Source: JABFSM01 sp963762545
GTDB lineage: Bacteria > Gemmatimonadota > Gemmatimonadetes > Gemmatimonadales > GWC2-71-9
Length of the DNA stretch: 64,000 nucleotides
NCBI GenBank assembly: GCA_963762545.1
Contig: CAVXLC010000001.1
Location: forward strand, 124,001-188,000
Direction: 5' to 3'
In this document: one piece after another, positions 13,556-22,142 of the stretch
How the letters are laid out: every line of letters starts with the position of its first letter
Position numbering within the stretch: position 1 is the first letter of the stretch
Made by a program: the position numbers and the translations under genes
Notes under the pieces: generated by a model
Told to the model about the DNA's origin: nothing
What the model saw: only the letters and a program-made list of their open reading frames with translations
Database searches by the model: none

Positions 13556-16368
13556 TCCGAAGCGTCCTTGCGTCCCTGCGGCTTGGGGTCCTCGCGTCCC
13601 TGCTGGCCTCGGCGGCCGCCGCGCAGGCCCCGCGCGATTCCCTGTTGCCCATCGATTCGGCCGTCACCATCGGCCGGCTTCCCAACGGCATCCACTACTA
13701 TATCCGGGTCAACCATCGCCCCGAGAAGCGGGCCGAGCTCCGCCTCGTGGTGAATGCCGGCTCCATCCTGGAAGACGATGACCAGCGCGGCCTGGCCCAT
13801 TTTGTCGAGCACATGGCCTTCAACGGCACCACCCGGTTCAAGAAGCAGGAGCTGGTGAATTACATCGAATCCATCGGCATGCGGTTCGGCGCCGATCTCA
13901 ATGCCGGAACGTCGTTCGACGAAACCGTCTACCAGCTCCAGGTTCCCACCGACAGCGCGCACATCGTGAACCGCGCCTTCGACATTCTCGAAGACTGGGC
14001 CCACGGCGTGACCTTCGATTCCACCGAGATCGAGAAGGAGCGCGGGGTGGTGCTGGAGGAGTGGCGGCTGGGCCGCGGGGCGGGCCAGCGAATGTTCGAC
14101 CAGCAGCTGCCGGCGCTGTTCCGGGATTCCCGCTACGCGGTCCGGCTGCCGATCGGCACGCCGGAGTGTATCCAGAAGTGCGCCGGCGCGGCGATCCGCC
14201 GGTTCTACGCGGACTGGTATCGTCCCGATCTAATGGCCGTGGTGGCGGTGGGAGACTTCGACGCGGGCCGCATCGAGGCGCTCATCACCTCCCACTTCGG
14301 CTCGATTCCGGTGCGGCGCCAGGAGCGGCCTCGGCTGGCCGCGCCGGTGCCGCCGCACCAGGCACCCGAGGTCTCGATCGCGACCGATCCGGAGGCGACC
14401 AGCACCTCGGTGTCGGTCTATGTGCAGAAGCCCAGCGGGGTCAAGGGCACGGTGAAGGCGTGGCGCGACGAGCTGGTCGAGAGCGTCGCCGCGGCGATGT
14501 TGAACGAGCGGCTCTACGAGCTGACCCAGAAAGCCAACTCGCCCTTCATCGGCGCCGGGGCCGGCCGGAGCGAGCTGGTGCGGAGCACCGAGGCGTTCAG
14601 CTTCGGTGCGGCGGTGTCCGACAGCGGCGTCAGCCGTGGGCTCGAAGCGGTGCTCACCGAGCTGGAGCGGGCCGGCCGTCACGGCTTTACCCAGCCCGAG
14701 CTCGACCGTACCCGGGCCGAGTACCTCCGCGGCCTGGAGCAGGCCTACGCCGAACGAGACAAGAGCGAATCGGCCGGATATGTGGACGAGTACGTGGATC
14801 ATTACCTCACCGGTAGCGGCATTCCCGGAATCGGCCAGGAATTCGCCCGCGCCAGGGCGGTGCTCCCCGGGGTCACCCTCGCCGAGCTCGATGCCGTGGC
14901 CAAAGGCTGGCTCGCCGAGGGCGCGCCGGTGATCCTGGTGAGCGCGCCGGAGAAGAACCGGGCGTTGCTGCCGACCGCGGCGGACCTCCTCGGTCTCTTC
15001 GCGGCCGTCAAGCGGGCCGACATTGCGCCCTACGCGGAAACGGTGTCGACCGATGCGCTGGTGTCGGCGCCGCTCGCGCCGGCCGCCATCACCCAGGAGC
15101 GGCGGGACACCGCGCTGGGCACGGTGGAGTGGACCCTCGCCAACGGGGTACACGTCGTCCTCAAGCCCACCGACTTCAAGGCCGACGAGCTGCTGCTGCA
15201 GGCGGTGAGCCCGGGGGGCCTGTCCCTGTCGGACGACAGCGTCCGGGTGAGCAACCAGTTCGCGGCCCAGGTCGTGTCGCTCTCCGGGCTGGGTGCGTTC
15301 TCGGCGGTCGAGCTCACCAAGAAGCTGGCGGGCAAGGCGGTGAACGTGTCGCCGTACCTGGGCTCCTACGAGCAGGGACTCCAGGGCCGCGCCTCGCCCC
15401 GGGACGCGGAGACGCTGTTCCAGCTGGCCTATCTCTCGTTCACCGCGCCGCGGCTCGATAGCGTCGCGGTCCAGGCGTTCCTCGGCAATGTCCGCTCGGC
15501 GCTGGCCAATCGGAGCGCCAGTCCGGACGTGGCGTTCCGCGATACGCTGTCGGTGACCCTGGCGCAGCACCATCCCTGGTCCCGGCCGGTGAGCGCGGCG
15601 ATGGTCGACGAGATCCGTCCGGGGCGCGCCCTGGACTTCTACCGGGCCCGGTTCGCGAACGCCGCCGGGTTCACCTTCTTCCTGGTCGGCACGTTCGACC
15701 TCGATTCGATCCGCCCCCTGGTGCAGCGATACCTCGGCAACTTGCCGACCCGCGGCGCCCCCGACCGCGCCTCCGACCGGGGCATCACCCGGCCCACCGG
15801 CGTGGTGGAGCGCACCGTGCGCAAGGGCATCGAGCCCAAGAGCCAGACGGCGCTGGTGTTCAGCGGTCCCGCCACCGCCACCCGGGAGGAACGATTCGCG
15901 CTCGACGCGCTGGGGAGCATTCTGGATATCCGGCTCCGGGAGGAGCTGCGCGAGGAGCTGGGCGGCACCTACAGCGTGAGCGTCAGCGCCTCGGCGGCGC
16001 GGATCCCCAAGCCGGAGTACACCGTGTTCATCACCTTCGGCTCCGCCCCCGAGCGGGCCGACTCGCTGGTGGGCGCGGTCTTCGCGCAAATCGACTCCCT
16101 CAGGGAGAACGGACCCCGGGCCGACGACCTGGCCAAGTACAAGGAATCGGAGATCCGGAGCCGGGAAACCGACCTGCGCCAGAACGGGTGGTGGCTCTCC
16201 CTCCTGACGGCGGCCCGCCGGGAGGGCGAGGATCCCGCGACCCGGTTCGCGCTGGCTCCCGAGCTCGATCGGCTCACCCCCCTCGTGATCCGGGACGCCG
16301 CGCGCGCGTTTCTCGACCGCTCGCGCTACGTGCGGGTCACGCTCCGGCCCGAGGCGCCCAAGCCGTGA
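13552..16368 (+). CDS. Exported M16 zinc metallopeptidase
   Basis: 938 residues, the usual size of a two-domain (pitrilysin/PqqL-like) M16 protein. A signal peptide runs through ASAAAAQ (residues 1-25). The inverted zinc motif HFVEH is at 83-87, and the distal Glu lies in the ERGVVLEEW segment. An inactive C-terminal M16 half follows. It probably degrades peptides in the periplasm. It overlaps the DUF433 gene as ATGA. The signal peptide is encoded by a repetitive stretch (13562-13604) related to the GGACGC repeat that forms the terminator at 58.5 kb. Confidence 0.92.
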   Translation: MIRSVLASLRLGVLASLLASAAAAQAPRDSLLPIDSAVTIGRLPNGIHYYIRVNHRPEKRAELRLVVNAGSILEDDDQRGLAHFVEHMAFNGTTRFKKQELVNYIESIGMRFGADLNAGTSFDETVYQLQVPTDSAHIVNRAFDILEDWAHGVTFDSTEIEKERGVVLEEWRLGRGAGQRMFDQQLPALFRDSRYAVRLPIGTPECIQKCAGAAIRRFYADWYRPDLMAVVAVGDFDAGRIEALITSHFGSIPVRRQERPRLAAPVPPHQAPEVSIATDPEATSTSVSVYVQKPSGVKGTVKAWRDELVESVAAAMLNERLYELTQKANSPFIGAGAGRSELVRSTEAFSFGAAVSDSGVSRGLEAVLTELERAGRHGFTQPELDRTRAEYLRGLEQAYAERDKSESAGYVDEYVDHYLTGSGIPGIGQEFARARAVLPGVTLAELDAVAKGWLAEGAPVILVSAPEKNRALLPTAADLLGLFAAVKRADIAPYAETVSTDALVSAPLAPAAITQERRDTALGTVEWTLANGVHVVLKPTDFKADELLLQAVSPGGLSLSDDSVRVSNQFAAQVVSLSGLGAFSAVELTKKLAGKAVNVSPYLGSYEQGLQGRASPRDAETLFQLAYLSFTAPRLDSVAVQAFLGNVRSALANRSASPDVAFRDTLSVTLAQHHPWSRPVSAAMVDEIRPGRALDFYRARFANAAGFTFFLVGTFDLDSIRPLVQRYLGNLPTRGAPDRASDRGITRPTGVVERTVRKGIEPKSQTALVFSGPATATREERFALDALGSILDIRLREELREELGGTYSVSVSASAARIPKPEYTVFITFGSAPERADSLVGAVFAQIDSLRENGPRADDLAKYKESEIRSRETDLRQNGWWLSLLTAARREGEDPATRFALAPELDRLTPLVIRDAARAFLDRSRYVRVTLRPEAPKP
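13562..13604 (-). repeat. GGACGC-type repeat inside a signal-peptide coding region
   Basis: Read on the minus strand the stretch contains CAGGGACGCGAGGACC and CAGGGACGCAAGGACGC, close to one arm of the terminator at 58535-58574 (GGGACGCCAGGACGCAAGG). In the plus frame it encodes the hydrophobic VLASLRLGVLASLLA core of the M16 signal peptide. Confidence 0.5.
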
Positions 16369-16414
16369 TCGGGACGCTCGCGCCGGCGACGCTTACTCTT
16401 CCACTCGAGACGCC

Positions 16415-16942
16415 ATGACCACCCCCCGCTACGATCGACCGGACAGCAGCGAGTACGCGCCGGCCTTTGCCGGCTACGTGGCCAAAGTCCCCGACGGCGA
16501 CTTTCTCGTGAATCTGGAACAGCAGTCGGAGGAGACGATGGCGCTGCTCTCCGCCGTGCCGGAGTCCCGGGGCGGCTATGCCTACGCGCCGGGCAAGTGG
16601 ACCCTCAAGGAGGTCCTCGGCCACCTGACGGACGCGGAACGGGTGTTCTCCTATCGGGTCCTCCGGATCGCCCGCGGAGACACCATTCCCCTGCCCGGCT
16701 TCGACGAGAACGCCTGGGTGCCCAAGGCCGGCGCGAACGCCAGGACCCTGGCCGATCTCCTCGGGGAGTTTCGGGTGGTCCGGGCGGCCACGCTGGCCCT
16801 GCTCCGGCACCTTCCGCCCGAGTCGGTGACCCGGGTGGGCACCGCGAGCGAACGGCCGGTGAGCGTTCGGGCCATCGCGTGGATCATCGCGGGGCACGAG
16901 CGCCACCATCTCGGCATCATCAAGGAGCGCTATCTTTCCTGA
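16415..16942 (+). CDS. DinB-family putative metal-dependent enzyme
   Basis: 175 residues with the four-helix DinB_2 pattern. The typical YAPGKWTLKEVLGHLTDAERVF segment (residues 50-71) supplies the first His, and the C-terminal GHERHHLGIIKERY supplies the metal-binding His pair. In this family three His residues bind a divalent metal and members act as thiol-dependent transferases or hydrolases, such as bacillithiol- and mycothiol-linked enzymes. The substrate is unknown here. It is probably co-transcribed with the kinase gene that starts 3 nt behind its stop. Confidence 0.88.
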   Translation: MTTPRYDRPDSSEYAPAFAGYVAKVPDGDFLVNLEQQSEETMALLSAVPESRGGYAYAPGKWTLKEVLGHLTDAERVFSYRVLRIARGDTIPLPGFDENAWVPKAGANARTLADLLGEFRVVRAATLALLRHLPPESVTRVGTASERPVSVRAIAWIIAGHERHHLGIIKERYLS

Positions 16943-16945
16943 CCG

Positions 16946-19348
16946 ATGATGATCGACAGCCTGCAGCGCATCCGGTCCGCCCTGGCGGGCCGCTACCGGG
17001 TCGAGCGACTGGTCGGCACCGGCGGCATGGCCACCGTCTACCTCGCGGAAGACGAGCGGCACCGCCGCCAGGTCGCGGTCAAGGTGCTTCGCCCCGAGCT
17101 CGCGGGGGCCATCGGCGTGGAACGCTTCGAGCGCGAGATCGGGATCGCGGCCCGGCTCAATCACCCCCACATCCTGCCGCTGCTCGACAGCGGCACCATC
17201 CCGGCCGAAGAGGGGCAGCCGGCCTCGGCGTATTACGTGATGCCGTTCGTGGAAGACGAATCGCTCCGGGACCGGCTGGCCCGGGATAAGCGGCTTCGGA
17301 TCGACGAGGCGGTGCGTCTGGTCCGCGAGGTGGCGGATGCCCTCGACTACGCCCACCGCCACGGCGTGATTCATCGCGACATCAAGCCGGAGAACATCCT
17401 CCTGTCGGGGGGCCATGCCGTGGTGGCGGATTTCGGCATCGCCCGGGCGCTGGACGAGGCCGGGGGGACCATCACCAATCCCGGCATGGCCCTGGGCACC
17501 CCCGCCTACATGAGTCCCGAGCAGGTCACCGGCGAGCGCCACCTGGACGGCCGGGCCGATCTGTATGCGCTGGGATGCACCCTGTTCGAGATGGTCGCCG
17601 GCCAGCCCCCCTTCACCGGCCCGGTGACCGCGATGCTGACCCGGCGGTTGACCGAGGAGGCGCCCCGGGTGCGTACCCTGGAGCCCTCGGTGCCGCCCGC
17701 GGTGGACGAGGCCATCGCCCGGGCGCTCGAGCGGGATCCGAGCAAGCGCTTCAACACCTCGGCCGAGTTCGCCGCGATGCTCGGGGGAGACGCCGCGCCG
17801 CCGGCGGCCCGGCGCCGCCGGGCCGGGGTGGGGGTCGGCGCCGGCATCCTGCTGCTCGCCGGAGCCCTGTTTGCCGTCACCCGGCTGGCGCGGCCGGGCC
17901 GCGCCGAGTCCATCAACTCGCTGGTGATCGCGCCCGCGGTGCCCGAGAGCACGGTGGCCTATCTCAGCGACGGCATTCAGGAGGCGGTGACCGATCTGCT
18001 GCGCAGGCTGCCCCAGCTCCGGGTGACCGCGCCCAGCCTGGTGGAGCAGATGCGGCGCCAGCAGCCCCAGCTCAACAATCTGGAGCTGGGCGAGCGGCTC
18101 AATGTCGGCGCGGTGCTCACCTGGGCTCTGTCCCGGGTCGGGGACTCGGTGCGGGTCAGCGCCGAGCTGTTCCGGATTCCCGGCGGGGACCTGATCACGA
18201 CCCTGCGCTACGCGCGGCACACCGCCGACGTCGCGTCGATGCAGGGCGACATCGCGCGCAGCATCTCCGATGCGCTCCGGCTCCAGCTGACCGGCAGCGA
18301 GCGGGCCACCATCGCCCGGCGGCCGACCAGCAGCGGGAAGGCGTACGAGCTCTATCTCCGGGGCCGACGCCTGGAGCTCCGCGGCGTGCCGCTGGGCGCG
18401 CAGAATGCCATGGCCCTGATGGACTCGGGGGCCTACTACGCCCGGGAGGCCCTGGCCGTCGATTCGGGCTTTGCCCAGGCCCAGGGACTCCTGGGCACCT
18501 ACTACTTCGTGTCGGCGTTTCGCGGATGGAAGCCCTTCGTGCAGTATGTCGACTCCTCGGTATGGGCCGCCCAGCGAGCCCTCGCGGTCGACAGCACGCT
18601 GGGCGATCCGTGGATCAACGTGATGAGCAAGGCGCTTTATCTGGATGACGATTGGCCCGGGGTGCAACGGAGCGCCACGACGGCCCTCCGGCTGGCGTCC
18701 CATGACGCCCAGGTGCTGCAATTCACCGCCATCGAGGTGGGAGAGATCGAGGGCCGGGTGGATTCCGCCATCGCGCTGGCCCGTCGCTCGGTGGATTTGG
18801 AGCCGTTCGGGGCGGGATTCAACACGCTGGGTGATCTCTACATGCGCGCGGGCAAGTATGACTCGGCGGCGGTGGCGCTGCGCCGGGCGCTCGACCTCGA
18901 CCCCACGGTCCCGGGGCCGCGCCGCCGGCTGATCGTCGCCCTCGAGCAGCTGCGGCGATTCCCGGAGGCGATCGAGGTCCGGCGAGACGGGGGAGACTCC
19001 GCGGGAGCCGCGGCGTATGCCAAGGCGTTCGCGGAGGCCGGAACGGCGGGCTACGAGCGGGTTCGGCGGGAAGACCTGTCGGGGCAGCTCGCCGCCCAGC
19101 TCGCCGCTGCGGCGGCGCCCTACCGGATTCCGGAGGATACGGTGCCGCAGTTGCGGGAGGAACGGATCGCCGCTCTCTATGCCCAGCTCGGGGAATGGAC
19201 CAAGGCGATGGACTGGGTCCTGAAGCTCCGGGAGCGCCGGCCCAGGCGGTTCCGGCTCTTCGTCATGAACCCGCTATTCGCGGGCCTGCGCGCCGATCCG
19301 AGGTTTCTGGAGACGGCGCGCAAGGACGGACTGAGCCCCCGCCCCTAG
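16946..19348 (+). CDS. Transmembrane Ser/Thr protein kinase with C-terminal TPR region
   Basis: 800 residues. The N-terminal Pkn2/Hanks-type kinase domain (about 17-280) has the glycine loop GTGGMATVY (25-33), Lys46 in VAVKVL, HRDIKPEN (143-150), DFG (162-164) and the GTPAYMSPEQ activation segment, so all catalytic residues are present. A single membrane helix lies at about 294-311. Outside follows an AdcI/TolB-N-like segment (VAYLSDGIQEAVTDLLRRLPQLRV) and then tetratricopeptide-like repeats to the end. Such kinases sense the envelope through the TPR part; the target is unknown. Its stop overlaps the convergent gene's stop in CTAG. Confidence 0.92.
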   Translation: MMIDSLQRIRSALAGRYRVERLVGTGGMATVYLAEDERHRRQVAVKVLRPELAGAIGVERFEREIGIAARLNHPHILPLLDSGTIPAEEGQPASAYYVMPFVEDESLRDRLARDKRLRIDEAVRLVREVADALDYAHRHGVIHRDIKPENILLSGGHAVVADFGIARALDEAGGTITNPGMALGTPAYMSPEQVTGERHLDGRADLYALGCTLFEMVAGQPPFTGPVTAMLTRRLTEEAPRVRTLEPSVPPAVDEAIARALERDPSKRFNTSAEFAAMLGGDAAPPAARRRRAGVGVGAGILLLAGALFAVTRLARPGRAESINSLVIAPAVPESTVAYLSDGIQEAVTDLLRRLPQLRVTAPSLVEQMRRQQPQLNNLELGERLNVGAVLTWALSRVGDSVRVSAELFRIPGGDLITTLRYARHTADVASMQGDIARSISDALRLQLTGSERATIARRPTSSGKAYELYLRGRRLELRGVPLGAQNAMALMDSGAYYAREALAVDSGFAQAQGLLGTYYFVSAFRGWKPFVQYVDSSVWAAQRALAVDSTLGDPWINVMSKALYLDDDWPGVQRSATTALRLASHDAQVLQFTAIEVGEIEGRVDSAIALARRSVDLEPFGAGFNTLGDLYMRAGKYDSAAVALRRALDLDPTVPGPRRRLIVALEQLRRFPEAIEVRRDGGDSAGAAAYAKAFAEAGTAGYERVRREDLSGQLAAQLAAAAAPYRIPEDTVPQLREERIAALYAQLGEWTKAMDWVLKLRERRPRRFRLFVMNPLFAGLRADPRFLETARKDGLSPRP

Positions 19349-20404
19349 GTGTCGCAGACCCGCCGGAACTCCCGCCGCACCTCGCCGGGATCGTCGATCA
19401 TCTTGAAATAGTCGTCGAGAAACTGGGTCGCTTCCTTGAGCCGGTCGGGCGTCACTCCGGGGATGCCCTGCAGCACGCCGTAGATCTCCCCCTTCTTGGC
19501 CTTGAACCGGGCAATCGTTTCGGTCAGCAGCTCGGGCGTGTGACAGCCGCCCCGGTAGAGCCGGTCGATGACCCGCTTGATGGGGAGCCGATAGTCGGGC
19601 CGCGCGTAGGGTGCGTCCACCAGCCCGGACCAGTCGAAGTCGTAGGCCACCGGGTAGAAGTTCATCGACGTATCGGTCTGCACGATCCGGTAGTTGTGCA
19701 GCATCATCAGCGAGAAATCGGTGTTGCCGATCATGTACTGGAAGAGATCGGTGATCGCCATCTGATGCGGCTCCATCTCCTCCGCATGTCCCCCGGTCTG
19801 TTTGAGGATCTTGCCGTGGTTGCGGGCCGCCATCTCGTCGTCGTCCTCGACCCAGAAGCCGGGCCGGGTGATCGTGAAGCTCGGGTCTTTGGAGTCCTGC
19901 CAGTTCACCGTTGCCAGCCGCGCCCTGAGACTCAGGGGCGTGAGGGCGTTGTACATCCCGTAGGCGGCGTATTCCACGTAGATGTTCTGGGCGTAACGAT
20001 CGCCCTTCTGGCAGTGGGTGGTGAGCTTGAGCGAGCCGTTCCCGGCGAAAGAGGGTCCCCTTGGTCTTGGTCTTGTCGAACCAGACCTTGAGCGGGGGTA
20101 CCGAGCAGGAGCTCGGCCGGAGCCGGTAGTGGCCGCGGGTCGAGAGCCGCACGTCCAGGGATACGGTGTCCCCTTTCTCCCCCAGATAGCGGAGCGAGGC
20201 CGGGAACTGCTTGGTGCTGGTCGAATCCCGTTCCTTGAAGACCGTCTTGAAATCCGAACTGAGCCACATGACCACCGGATCGGTGGCGCGAAAGAGCCGG
20301 CCGGGCTTCTTGGCGGTGGAATCTCCCTGGCGCGCGGCAAGCAGGGCCGGAAACATCAGGGCCGGCAACAGCAGGGAGGGCCGCCAGCAGGCGGGAAGTC
20401 GCAT
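19345..20404 (-). pseudogene. Exported hypothetical protein split by one extra base
   Basis: The first part (ATG 20404 to about 20048) has a signal peptide (LLLPALMFPALLAA) and ends ...KTKTKGTLF. The conserved remainder (AGNGSLKLTTHC... to ...EVRREFRRVCDT) is in the next frame to stop 19345. Removing one base at about 20047 (TTT-C-GCC on the coding strand) restores an uninterrupted 352-codon frame. The C-terminal half has IGNTDFSLMMLHNYRIV and YPVAYDFDWSGLV motifs, reminiscent of the HRN/DFD catalytic elements of CotH/HipA-like kinase folds, so an exported atypical kinase is possible but unproven. The cause of the shift could be assembly error or mutation. Confidence 0.7.
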
Positions 20405-20447
20405 GGGCCATCCGGAGGAGGGAAGGGCTCGATGATACTGCCGGGCG

Positions 20448-20476
20448 GCGCCGGGCGGGAGGGGGACGCCCGGCGC
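20448..20476. other. Perfect 10-bp inverted repeat between divergent genes
   Basis: GCGCCGGGCG, a 9-base purine loop, then CGCCCGGCGC. It lies between a possible minus-strand -10 (TATCAT at 20431-20436) and a plus-strand -10 (TATTAT at 20501-20506). It could be an operator or an insulating hairpin in the 5' leader; there is no T-run. Confidence 0.4.
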
Positions 20477-20552
20477 TCGCCGGGGACCGCCGGAATCCAG
20501 TATTATCCCACTCGTTCCGGCTCCTCGATCCCCCGACCCCCGGCCTTCCCTC

Positions 20553-22142
20553 ATGCACTTGTTCCGTCCGTCGCTCACCGGCTCCCTGCTCGGCGCCCTC
20601 TTCTGCACCGCGCCGTTGCCCGGCCCGGCGACCCCGCCGCCTCCCGCGACCCGGCCGACGCTGCTGGTGTTCATCACCGTGGACCAGATGCGCGAGGACT
20701 ACCTCGATCGCTGGAAGAGCCAGTTCACCGGTGGGTTCAAGCGCCTGCTCGACGGAGGGGCCCTCTTCACCAACGGGCACCAGGATCACGCCATCACCGA
20801 GACGGCGCCGGGACATGCGAGCACGATGTCGGGCCGATTCCCCCGGAGCACCGGGATCACCCGGAATTTGGCGGGGGTGAACGATCCGAATTCGAAGCTG
20901 ATCGGCTCCGCGAATCTGGGCGCCTCGCCGTTCCGGTTCCGCGGCACCACCCTCACTGACTGGCTCACGGCGGCCGACGCCAGGACCCGCGCGCTCTCGA
21001 TTTCGTACAAGGATCGGGGCGCGATTCTCCCGATCGGTCGCTCGAAGCAGAACGTGTACTGGTGGGGCGGCCGGAGCTACACCACCAGCAGCTGGTACCG
21101 GGACACTCTGCCCGGTTGGGTCACTGCGTTCAACGCCCGGCAGATTCCCCGCGACAGCGCCGGCAAGGTCTGGGACCTCCTGCTCCCCGCCTCCGCCTAC
21201 GCCGAGCCGGACAGCGTGCCGATCGAGTCGTCGGGGCGGCGGTTCACCTTTCCCTATGCGCTGTCCGCCAGCGGCGACACCGCGACGCTCCAGTATCCCG
21301 GGTTTCCCTTCATGGACGACCTGAGCGCCCAGCTTGCCCTGGCCGGCGTGATGGCGCTCGATCTGGGGAAGGGTCCCGAGACCGATGTGCTGGCCGTGTC
21401 CTTCTCGTCCACCGACCTGATCGGCCATCGCTTCGGACCCGACTCGCGCGAGGTGCACGACCAGATCCTGCGGCTGGACCGCACCATCGGGCGGTTCATC
21501 GACTCGCTCTACCGGCTCCGGGACTCCAGCCGCATCATCTTTGCCCTGACGGGCGATCACGGGGTCCAGCCGTTCCCCGAGCTCAACCATGGCCGGATCA
21601 CGCCGGCGCCGCTGCGGGTGGATGTGGGCCCGGCGGTGGCCGCCGCAGAGCGCGTTCTGCAGGCCGCCGGAGCCAACCTCCACGCGATGGACTTCGAGAG
21701 CGGCGCCTTCCTGGTGGACCGTGATTCCCTCGGCGTCACACCGGGTGTCCTCCGGGCCGCGGTCGATTCGCTGGTGGCGACGGCCCGGCGGATTCCGGGC
21801 GTGCTGCGGGCCGATCGCTTTGCCGATCTCGCCAAGGCCAACATGGCGACCGACTACATCGCGCGACGCTGGGTCCAGATGTTTCCGCCCGACGTGCCGG
21901 TGGAGGCGGTGATCACCCTGACCGAAGGCAGCTACTGGAGCACCTACCCCGTGGCCCAGCACGGCACCCCCCACATGCAGGATTCCCACGTGCCGATCCT
22001 CTTCTACGGCGCTCCCTTCAAGCCGGGGCGCTATCCCCAGTTCGTCCGCACCGTGGATATGGCCCCGACCCTGGCGCGGGCGCTGGGAGTGGTGCCCACC
22101 GAGCCGCTCGACGGCCGCGCCCTCACCGCGGCGATCCGATGA
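20553..22142 (+). CDS. Exported alkaline phosphatase-superfamily phosphodiesterase/phosphatase
   Basis: 529 residues with an N-terminal signal or membrane segment. It matches the PafA/NPP branch of the alkaline phosphatase superfamily. Asp44 in ITVDQMREDYL is a metal ligand, Thr84 in ETAPGHAS is the probable nucleophile, and further ligands lie in FSSTDLIGHRFGP and TGDHG. GTPHMQDSHVPILFYG near the end holds the last His. These enzymes hydrolyse phosphate mono- or diesters in the periplasm. The next gene overlaps the stop as ATGA. A TATTAT box at 20501-20506 would give a 40-nt leader. Confidence 0.9.
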   Translation: MHLFRPSLTGSLLGALFCTAPLPGPATPPPPATRPTLLVFITVDQMREDYLDRWKSQFTGGFKRLLDGGALFTNGHQDHAITETAPGHASTMSGRFPRSTGITRNLAGVNDPNSKLIGSANLGASPFRFRGTTLTDWLTAADARTRALSISYKDRGAILPIGRSKQNVYWWGGRSYTTSSWYRDTLPGWVTAFNARQIPRDSAGKVWDLLLPASAYAEPDSVPIESSGRRFTFPYALSASGDTATLQYPGFPFMDDLSAQLALAGVMALDLGKGPETDVLAVSFSSTDLIGHRFGPDSREVHDQILRLDRTIGRFIDSLYRLRDSSRIIFALTGDHGVQPFPELNHGRITPAPLRVDVGPAVAAAERVLQAAGANLHAMDFESGAFLVDRDSLGVTPGVLRAAVDSLVATARRIPGVLRADRFADLAKANMATDYIARRWVQMFPPDVPVEAVITLTEGSYWSTYPVAQHGTPHMQDSHVPILFYGAPFKPGRYPQFVRTVDMAPTLARALGVVPTEPLDGRALTAAIR

